From positions 992,001 through 1,056,000 of the forward strand of contig NC_050719.1 of NCBI RefSeq assembly GCF_013402915.1: a stretch of 64,000 nucleotides of DNA, in the 5' to 3' direction. Shown piece by piece: positions 57,810-64,000 of the stretch. Numbering within the stretch: the stretch's first letter is position 1; each line of letters starts with the position of its first letter. The notes below the pieces were generated by a model. That model ran no database searches. It was not told where the DNA came from and worked only from the letters and a program-made list of their open reading frames with translations. The translations under genes and the position numbers were made by a program. The stretch comes from Zygotorulaspora mrakii (lineage: Eukaryota > Ascomycota > Saccharomycetes > Saccharomycetales > Saccharomycetaceae).

Positions 57810-59180
57810 TTAATTGTCCTTTGGAGATTCTGTGTCATCAAATTCTGCTTTTCGTGTATTTCTGCTCCTGGGCCACATACTAGGAAGTTTAACGAATTGA
57901 AATCTCGGCTCGACGCATCTTTCCACAAACCATTTTTTGATCTGGTACTCAATCACTCTACCAATCTTCGGAATGTTTTCTAATTTCGACCTAGCACCGA
58001 TTAGAGAATCCGTTTCAAACTCCATCCTATATTCAGGAGCAAAAGAGAAAATCAAAAAATATCCTGTATCACTGTCATCATCCGATGAAGCTATTGATAC
58101 AAACTCTTCTGCTTTGGTCAAAGAAACAGTTAAGCAAGCCTGAAATCTGATTATAGCTACAGTTAGATTAATTGGCAACGATGCAATGCTCGGTTTCGGA
58201 TAATTAAGGAGTAGTTTCGTTTCTACGCCAACAGCCAATCTGTCATTTAAATCTATATCAATCTTGGCTTCAAGCTTTTTTTTATTGGAATTGGGTGTAT
58301 ATTGAATACGACAATTCGAGAAGATTGGGAAGTCATCTCCTATATCCAATTCGGTAATCTTAATATCATCCAGATAACTCGGTAGCTCTGGTGCCTTTCT
58401 CTCAATGAAACTATTCAAAGAGTGCATTATGTTATCCTTTTGCCAAGCTTCCTCCCTAAATTGCTGTATTGTTTGTGCAATCAAGACATTGAACCAGTCT
58501 AACGATTCCGACGGATGTGTGTCTACATTATAATATGTCTTCTCCAAAATGGTATCGATTTGACGTGATCTTTCCCCCTCAATATCATCTGCCAAATCCA
58601 GCTGGTCCTTACCTCCTCTTTTCATAATGGAGGAAAAAAACTGGGATGAAATAAACTGACGTGATGAAGATGTCGAAGTGGAAGGATTCTTGGGGTTATT
58701 TTGTTTAAAAGAATCACCGAAGATAAAAAATTTGATGAAGAACACTAGTGCCACAACGACGGATATTTGTCCTACAATGAGTCCCTGTGCAAACGACCAT
58801 GATGAGAAAGATTGAGAATTGCTTATAGAGGCAGCGATTCCTTGATCTTGTTGCCTTTGTAAATATTGCACTAAAGTTGTTTGTAACATTGGAATATCAT
58901 TTAGTATGAATGAAGAATGATTTTCTATATCATCCTTTGATGACTCAGAGAGAAAATGGGGAGCCGGATCAAAATTCTCGTAATGTTCCTGAAGTAGTTT
59001 TTGCAAATGAAGTGGTAGTGCTTTATTTATATAATCACCAAATGATATAAGAGTGTCATTATTCGCAGCAGTATTGGGTATGTCCTTATCATTTATCATT
59101 GTGGAACTGTCATTCCTATTTACCTCGCTATTCACGCACTCATGGCAATAGTTTTCGTCTGTAGCTGTAGACATTTTCAT
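57810..59180 (-). CDS. MMM1: Mmm1, ER-anchored SMP subunit of the ERMES complex
   Basis: Mmm1 tethers ER to mitochondria with Mdm12, Mdm34 and Mdm10 and moves phospholipids. The 456 residues compare with 426. A lumenal N-terminus (DYINKALPLHLQKLL) precedes the membrane span (about 132-153, FAQGLIVGQISVVVALVFFIKFF) and a cytosolic SMP domain with LEKTYYNVDTHPSESLDWFNVL, FPIFSNCRIQYTPNSNKKLEAKIDIDLNDRL and VIEYQIKKWFVERCVEPRFQFVKLPSMWPRS. The frame runs upstream only from a TTG; ATGs at 59180 and 59174 are both possible. Confidence 0.96.
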   Translation of the reverse strand: MKMSTATDENYCHECVNSEVNRNDSSTMINDKDIPNTAANNDTLISFGDYINKALPLHLQKLLQEHYENFDPAPHFLSESSKDDIENHSSFILNDIPMLQTTLVQYLQRQQDQGIAASISNSQSFSSWSFAQGLIVGQISVVVALVFFIKFFIFGDSFKQNNPKNPSTSTSSSRQFISSQFFSSIMKRGGKDQLDLADDIEGERSRQIDTILEKTYYNVDTHPSESLDWFNVLIAQTIQQFREEAWQKDNIMHSLNSFIERKAPELPSYLDDIKITELDIGDDFPIFSNCRIQYTPNSNKKKLEAKIDIDLNDRLAVGVETKLLLNYPKPSIASLPINLTVAIIRFQACLTVSLTKAEEFVSIASSDDDSDTGYFLIFSFAPEYRMEFETDSLIGARSKLENIPKIGRVIEYQIKKWFVERCVEPRFQFVKLPSMWPRSRNTRKAEFDDTESPKDN

Positions 59181-59304
59181 CGAATGATGGCCTTCCTTCA
59201 ATCCTTGATCGAGACACTGGGATACTTGGGATTCGCCACAACAGCAATTGTATATCTATGGATGCCCTGCCTGGAAAACACTCTTTGAAAGACACACTCA
59301 TCTC

Positions 59305-59321
59305 TTTTTTTTTTTTTTTTT
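59305..59321 (+). repeat. T17 homopolymer in the MMM1/LMO1 divergent promoter
   Basis: 17 consecutive T, a nucleosome-depleting poly(dA:dT) tract between the two divergent starts (59180 and 59430). Confidence 0.85.
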
Positions 59322-59429
59322 AGGTGAAAACTACCGTACCACATTTTATTCAAACTCTTTCACTGTATATCAAAAGTGTCAATACTGTTGACGATCCCAG
59401 AGCACAATCAAAGTCCAAGCATCATATCG

Positions 59430-61403
59430 ATGACTTCACATTACAAAGATGAACTCGAAGAACTCAATCTTCTATTAAGTGCTCGTCAGGATACTCTTTC
59501 CAGGCAGGACTCATTGCGGTGCTATAAGATTCTATATAGTGGCACCATGGAGTATATCAATAATGACGCGTACGCTGACATGATGTGCGCTTTCATTTTA
59601 AATTGTGAGAGTTCAGTTTTATGTGAGAAAGCTGTAATTAATCGAAAGTTTTGGGAAGTATTTAAAAGCTTAATTGAAGCTCTCCGGCCTGAACCATTTT
59701 CTAAGTGTTTGAATACAATATTCTCCGCAGTTTTAGAGCAGCAAAGAATTTTCGTGAAAGCTTTGGACTCTCTATGCGAGCACATACTTTCTGATGGTAC
59801 TATTTTAAGTGCGATAGCGGCAATTTTAGCATCGAGAGAAGCAGAGCTCGAAACAAATATCGCTTTTTTTCGCTGCATTTCCCAATTACAGGATCTTCTA
59901 GTCAGAATATCAAATTATCAACCTCAGAAAGCCGCTACATATATCCCCTTGTACAAACTAATATCACTTCAGTGCCGGCTGTTTTACGTCATGACCCCCC
60001 ATCTGGTGGAAGAACCAATAAGAAATATGGTGATTCAGGGTTTCCTCCCTGTCCGAAAAGATTTATACGAATATCTGAGAACGGTTGCAGTTGATGATTA
60101 TCCAACTCCATTAAAAAAAAGATTTGACGATATCATGGATAGCACATTTATGTTAAGTGCGATGTCTAAGGCTGCTTCTGAGGAGATAAATGAGATGCAC
60201 GAAGACTTTTTACATTTGAACATGCTGCAAGGAGCAGATATAACTGCTTTCTTAGAAAATCCAAACCTTTCTTTCAAAAAAACGTTTGCGGAGCAATTGA
60301 TCTTCAACGGGAAGCCTTTTCCTTTACTTAAGAGTGCTTCATATGTATCAATATGTTTGAATGAATTGTTTGATTCTTTTGAAAAAGACATAAATGAGAA
60401 ACCGCATCTCGCCGGCTTCATTCTCAATAAGAATTACTTTATGTACGCTTTAATGGACAGGCTTTTGAAGTCGTGGGTTGAGTCAAAGGGAGAGACGGAA
60501 AAAGATATGTCATCTCTTTTGAAGTTAATGCCAATTATTTTACATAGAATAAAAAGGGCCACTTCCGACCCTATGGGATTAACTTTTGAAGAGCTGGTTT
60601 CACTGGCCCTAAATACTATTAGATCTTTGGACTACCGCTCCTCTCGAGAATTGCAGCTAAATGACTTGAGAGAAGGCTACTACAAAAAATGGTCCAGGCA
60701 TCTATTAGATTTCGAGACGATGCTTTCAGATCAGGTGAATGATTTTGTTCTTCATCAAAGACTCCTACAATTACAGAAAGGCACATGGGTTTACGGTCAA
60801 AATCCCGTCGACCCGTCCATTAAAACTCCAAGCATCTTATTTATGATTCTGTCCGTGGATCAAAACAATCTTCTGGTAAGGGAATTTGGTAGAATCACAG
60901 AGATTCTACCAGCTGTCGAAGGCAATGTAATTCATGCAAACACAGGAAAGAGCACGGACGCCAAAAAAACTTTGGTAGTACCAATGAATTCCATATCGAA
61001 ATTTGAAGCGCAGGAGGTTGCTGCCACTGACAATACACCAAAAGACTCCCATTTGATTAGCTGTGTTAAAAAAAATGTCTATACCGAGGTCAAATTTTTG
61101 GATAAAAACTCTAAATGTATACTACGAGTTTTTTTTGATACCAAGGAAGCTATTTATGTTTGGCTCGATGGTTTACAATTAGTGGCATCCGCCAAGCACA
61201 GAAATGGTATCTCAGAGGCTACGAAAGAACAGAAGGAAACTCTAGTTGATATCAGGAGAACAGTTCAAATGATGAATTTGAATATTAAGGAGGCATTTGA
61301 GGCTCCCGACACTAGTTCAAGCGATGAAGATTTTTATAATGTCGACACACTCAAAGGTTTGACTGCAGACTTTTACTACGAACAAGACGTTGAACAAAAA
61401 TAA
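59430..61403 (+). CDS. LMO1: Lmo1, ELMO homologue partnering the Dock-type GEF Dck1
   Basis: Lmo1 with Dck1 forms the guanine-nucleotide exchanger for the Rho5 GTPase, involved in mitophagy and oxidative-stress and cell-wall responses. The 657 residues compare with 665. The N-terminal two-thirds is helical/ARM-like with ELMO-type LMPIILHRIKRATSDPMGLTFEELVSLA. The C-terminal third has a PH-like domain (about 485-605; WVYGQNPVDP, FLDKNSKCILRVFFDTKEAIYVWLDGLQLV). The ATG at 59430 (MTSHYKDELEELNLL) is used; the 18-codon upstream extension starts at a GTG. Confidence 0.92.
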   Translation: MTSHYKDELEELNLLLSARQDTLSRQDSLRCYKILYSGTMEYINNDAYADMMCAFILNCESSVLCEKAVINRKFWEVFKSLIEALRPEPFSKCLNTIFSAVLEQQRIFVKALDSLCEHILSDGTILSAIAAILASREAELETNIAFFRCISQLQDLLVRISNYQPQKAATYIPLYKLISLQCRLFYVMTPHLVEEPIRNMVIQGFLPVRKDLYEYLRTVAVDDYPTPLKKRFDDIMDSTFMLSAMSKAASEEINEMHEDFLHLNMLQGADITAFLENPNLSFKKTFAEQLIFNGKPFPLLKSASYVSICLNELFDSFEKDINEKPHLAGFILNKNYFMYALMDRLLKSWVESKGETEKDMSSLLKLMPIILHRIKRATSDPMGLTFEELVSLALNTIRSLDYRSSRELQLNDLREGYYKKWSRHLLDFETMLSDQVNDFVLHQRLLQLQKGTWVYGQNPVDPSIKTPSILFMILSVDQNNLLVREFGRITEILPAVEGNVIHANTGKSTDAKKTLVVPMNSISKFEAQEVAATDNTPKDSHLISCVKKNVYTEVKFLDKNSKCILRVFFDTKEAIYVWLDGLQLVASAKHRNGISEATKEQKETLVDIRRTVQMMNLNIKEAFEAPDTSSSDEDFYNVDTLKGLTADFYYEQDVEQK

Positions 61404-61490
61404 CAAATAAGAATGCAATCTACTTCATGTTTGTTATGATACTTTGTGGCATATTTATATTTATTCATGCAGTTTGCGATGGGAAATCAC

Positions 61491-63746
61491 TTATTTTTTA
61501 CCCTTTTTCTTATTTTTAGCACCAGTGTTCCTACTCTGCCTTTTGAAAGCTCTTTCTTGATCGGCAGAGCGGCCCTTTTGCGTCTTTTTGAAAATCCGTG
61601 GCGCATCCTCAATAGCTTCATTCCTTTTACGTTTCTTGCTGTTTATAGTTTTCTTATTTTTAGTTAAAGCGCCAAGTATTTTTAAGTTTTTCTTGTCTGC
61701 CTCGCTGCGAAACCATGTTCTCTTAGGTCTTGATTCAATTTCAGACTTATGTTTCAAAAGATTTTCTCCTTTTCGTAGCTGTGACTCTGCTTGCAAGATT
61801 TCCTTCTCATCTCTTTCCTCCGCTAAAATATCCTCAACTGTTTGTGCATTTCTTTCGATAAGCTTGTTAATTTGCTCCGCCTGGGCCCAGTCAATGTTTC
61901 TCCCTACTGCAGTACTACCGCCCTCATTCTCATCAACACTTTTAATCGCACTTTTGACAACGCTTCTATCCTGAGATGATTCTCCAACGAGTGAAACTGA
62001 ACGACCATCCCTACCAGCTCTCGCCGTACGACCAACTCTATGCAAATAAACCTCATAATTCTTTGGCATGTCATAGTTGATGACAACCTCGATTTTAGGT
62101 ATATCTAGACCTCTCGAAGCTAAATCTGTACAGATCAAAACTGGGATCTCCAACGATTTAAATTTGTTCACGGATTGTAGACGTTGTTCCTGGCTTAAAG
62201 AACCATGTAACTCTGCAACCCCAACACCCAACAAGCCAAGAATAACCCTCAATCTATGTGCCATTTCTTTTCTGGAGACAAAGACGACCATTCTTTTCTG
62301 CGCATTCCCGTCCAGTTTCTTTATCAAATGAAACAGCACTGCGGGTTTCATATGGTCTCTTTTACGAATACGAACAAATTCTTGAACCAGTTTTGATGCA
62401 GCTTGCTTTGGAGGGTCAATCATAACTCTGACAGGCCTTCTCAACGATAAAGAAACAAGCTGTTTAATCTTGGAGTTCATTGTTGCTGAAAATAACATCG
62501 TTTGTCTTCTACTGGGTAAAAGTGTCATTATTTCGTTCAGTTCATCCTGAAATCCTTCCTCTAACATTCTGTCGGCTTCATCAATAACTAAAATTTCCAC
62601 AGAATCAACATTGAAGCTTGCTGAGTTTCTGATATGGTCTATAAATCTACCAGGTGTAGCAATAACAATATCGGGCCTTGCCTTTAGGGTCTGTTCTTGT
62701 TGTCTGAGATTCAGACCACCAACAGCAAGACCAAAGGTTAGTCCATTAACATACTTTCCTAATTTTTTACCCACGTCTGCACCTTGTATAGCCAGTTCAC
62801 GTGTGGGTGCCAAAACAATAACTCTCGTTGATGCAATTTTTGCTGGTTTATATAGCAAACGCTCTATGATTGGAATCATGAAAGCAGCTGTTTTACCAGA
62901 TCCAGTAACAGCACCAGCAATAATATCCTTACCCAGTAGAGCAATAGGAATTGCTGCACATTGAATTGGCGAAGGACGAGTATAACCCAAGTCTGCGATA
63001 CCCTTTAAAACGGGACGAGACAGCGATAAAGTGTTGAAACTGGTGTGAACTTGACTTTTGGCCTCTTCGCTCTCATCGTCTGGTGCGTAGAATTTGGCCA
63101 TTTCCTCCGGCGAATCCTCTTCGTCATCGTCCTCCCTTTGATCTTGCTCTTTTTTACCACTTTCCATAATTTCCAGTCCGTGGCTGGCAGATTCAACGTT
63201 ATCATCGGAGTCCTCTATATCTTCACTCAACTCAGCATCTTCATCCTGGTTCTTTGCACCCATACCAAATCCATTCAAAGCCAATTCGTCATCATCTTCA
63301 CTTTGAGCATCACCCTGTTCTTCTTCTGCTTCTTCTGCATCTTCATCTTCTTCGCTTTCGCTCTCGCCCTCTACACGGGCCATTTTGGTCAAGCCACCCT
63401 TCCTTCTTATTATACCGTCAACATCTACTTCTTTTCTTACATAGTCGCCTTCTTTACTATCTCCAAAAAATTCCCAGCCTTGGAACTGCATAGTGGTGTC
63501 ATTGCTGTCAACATTGAACGTAAAGTCAGGGTTCAGAGAATCATCTTTAGCTTTCCCGTTTTCCACATTGGCAGTAGCAGTTTTTTTACTGCTCTTATTG
63601 CTATTGCCCCTACTCTCGGTCTTTTTTTTGCTAGCAACAGAAGTATTGATGCTTTCCTCATCGGAATCGTCTAAATTAGGAATATCGTCTTCACTATCGC
63701 TAATGGTAGGAACGAAATCGCCGCTAAGAAAGTCTGATTTGCTCAT
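61491..63746 (-). CDS. DRS1: Drs1, DEAD-box RNA helicase of 60S ribosome assembly
   Basis: Drs1 is a nucleolar helicase required for 27S pre-rRNA maturation. The 751 residues compare with 752. A very acidic N-terminal region (to about 225) leads to the helicase core: Q motif with [13 protein letters not shown]...YTRPSPIQ, motif [23 protein letters not shown] box [28 protein letters not shown] and [12 protein letters not shown] Lys-rich tail with nucleolar-type signals ends KNKKKGKK. A perfect PAC and an RRPE precede the gene. Confidence 0.97.
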   Translation of the reverse strand: MSKSDFLSGDFVPTISDSEDDIPNLDDSDEESINTSVASKKKTESRGNSNKSSKKTATANVENGKAKDDSLNPDFTFNVDSNDTTMQFQGWEFFGDSKEGDYVRKEVDVDGIIRRKGGLTKMARVEGESESEEDEDAEEAEEEQGDAQSEDDDELALNGFGMGAKNQDEDAELSEDIEDSDDNVESASHGLEIMESGKKEQDQREDDDEEDSPEEMAKFYAPDDESEEAKSQVHTSFNTLSLSRPVLKGIADLGYTRPSPIQCAAIPIALLGKDIIAGAVTGSGKTAAFMIPIIERLLYKPAKIASTRVIVLAPTRELAIQGADVGKKLGKYVNGLTFGLAVGGLNLRQQEQTLKARPDIVIATPGRFIDHIRNSASFNVDSVEILVIDEADRMLEEGFQDELNEIMTLLPSRRQTMLFSATMNSKIKQLVSLSLRRPVRVMIDPPKQAASKLVQEFVRIRKRDHMKPAVLFHLIKKLDGNAQKRMVVFVSRKEMAHRLRVILGLLGVGVAELHGSLSQEQRLQSVNKFKSLEIPVLICTDLASRGLDIPKIEVVINYDMPKNYEVYLHRVGRTARAGRDGRSVSLVGESSQDRSVVKSAIKSVDENEGGSTAVGRNIDWAQAEQINKLIERNAQTVEDILAEERDEKEILQAESQLRKGENLLKHKSEIESRPKRTWFRSEADKKNLKILGALTKNKKTINSKKRKRNEAIEDAPRIFKKTQKGRSADQERAFKRQSRNTGAKNKKKGKK

Positions 63747-63865
63747 TTTGCTGGAAACACTTGCAAATGCAGTCCTAAAACTTTTGTAGGTTTAGGATTC
63801 TTTTAAAGCGTATCACTTTTATATATCGAGCTTTCTCATGTCATCTCATCTCATGTCATTTACAT

Positions 63866-63873
63866 CTCATCGC
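63866..63873 (-). promoter_or_regulatory. PAC motif of DRS1
   Basis: GCGATGAG on the minus strand, 120-127 bp upstream of the DRS1 ATG, embedded in further CTCATCTCATGT repeats. Confidence 0.7.
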
Positions 63874-63895
63874 ATGAATTTTTTTCTTGACTAAC

Positions 63896-63907
63896 AAAAT
63901 TTTTTCA
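63896..63907 (-). promoter_or_regulatory. RRPE of DRS1
   Basis: TGAAAAAATTTT on the minus strand, 22 bp beyond the PAC site. The PAC-plus-RRPE pair is typical of ribosome-biogenesis promoters. The next gene lies beyond the window. Confidence 0.65.
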
Positions 63908-64000
63908 GAGTATCGTCGCTAATGAGCCTATGCGAGCGAACATCTTGAAACTTAAAGGATCGACAAGGTGCGACGCCAATTCGAGATGCTCGCCTAATAA

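Noticed and set aside
57461..57952. 163-codon antisense frame over the SPO75/MMM1 3' ends
   Set aside because: Overlaps two well-supported genes and has no recognisable motif.
63045..63674. 209-codon plus-strand frame opposite DRS1
   Set aside because: Phe/Leu-rich reverse image of the acidic Asp/Glu N-terminus of Drs1, whose helicase motifs prove the minus strand is coding.

Overview
The window is nuclear DNA of a budding yeast of the family Saccharomycetaceae. Genes are compact, almost all intronless, and clearly related to Saccharomyces cerevisiae genes. There is a short point centromere, a TACTAAC-type intron in PRE3, and one tRNA-Ser(AGA). The gene order interleaves genes that S. cerevisiae splits between two sister chromosome regions: YLR/YLL around CEN12 and YJR/YJL around CEN10. 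Examples are CMS1(YLR003C)-APL1(YJR005W)-SAG1(YJR004C)-MRX12(YJR003C)-NOC3(YLR002C)-MPP10(YJR002W)-AVT1(YJR001W)-YLR001C. This is the pattern expected of a species that did not undergo the whole-genome duplication, for example the Zygosaccharomyces/Torulaspora/Lachancea group. I cannot name the species from sequence alone.

Layout. 0-3.1 kb: the N-terminal part of KAR2 running off the left edge, then TAD2 and SNX4, an S. cerevisiae YJL034-036 block. 3.3-7.8 kb: BRE2 and PPR1, the start of the YLR015-to-YLR001 block. 7.8-10.1 kb: gene-poor, with tRNA-Ser(AGA). 10.1-11.2 kb: a THI5-family thiamine gene sitting inside the chromosome. 11.4-13.2 kb: a probable TEN1, a puzzling minus-strand frame, and a Trm61-like methyltransferase for which I know no S. 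cerevisiae counterpart at this locus. 13.4-23 kb: RLP24, PAM18, NSE1, SSK1, SSL1, THI73, CMS1. 23-31 kb: APL1, a long non-coding stretch, SAG1, MRX12. 31.5-41.9 kb: an unrecognised orphan, NOC3, MPP10, AVT1 and the fasciclin-like YLR001C homologue. 41.96-42.13 kb: a centromere between the convergent YLR001C homologue and DNM1. 42.3-63.7 kb: DNM1, RTT109, PRE3 (two exons), SFI1, OST1, ORC3, COX16, SPO75, MMM1, LMO1, DRS1.

The genes are housekeeping and cell-biology genes, not a functional cluster, but some share regulation. RLP24, NOC3, MPP10, CMS1 and DRS1 (ribosome biogenesis) carry PAC and/or RRPE-like promoter motifs. PRE3 has a perfect Rpn4 (PACE) site, SPO75 a perfect Ndt80 mid-sporulation site, and KAR2 an inverted repeat resembling a UPR element. 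Two thiamine-related genes (THI5 family and THI73) lie 10 kb apart. I see no transposon, CRISPR array, rRNA or virus.

Where the longest open frame began at a non-ATG codon I moved the start to the first supported ATG (TAD2, BRE2, TEN1, Trm61-like, APL1, YLR001C homologue, DNM1, RTT109, SPO75, MMM1, LMO1). Identities rest on recalled family sequences plus conserved neighbours; no search was run.
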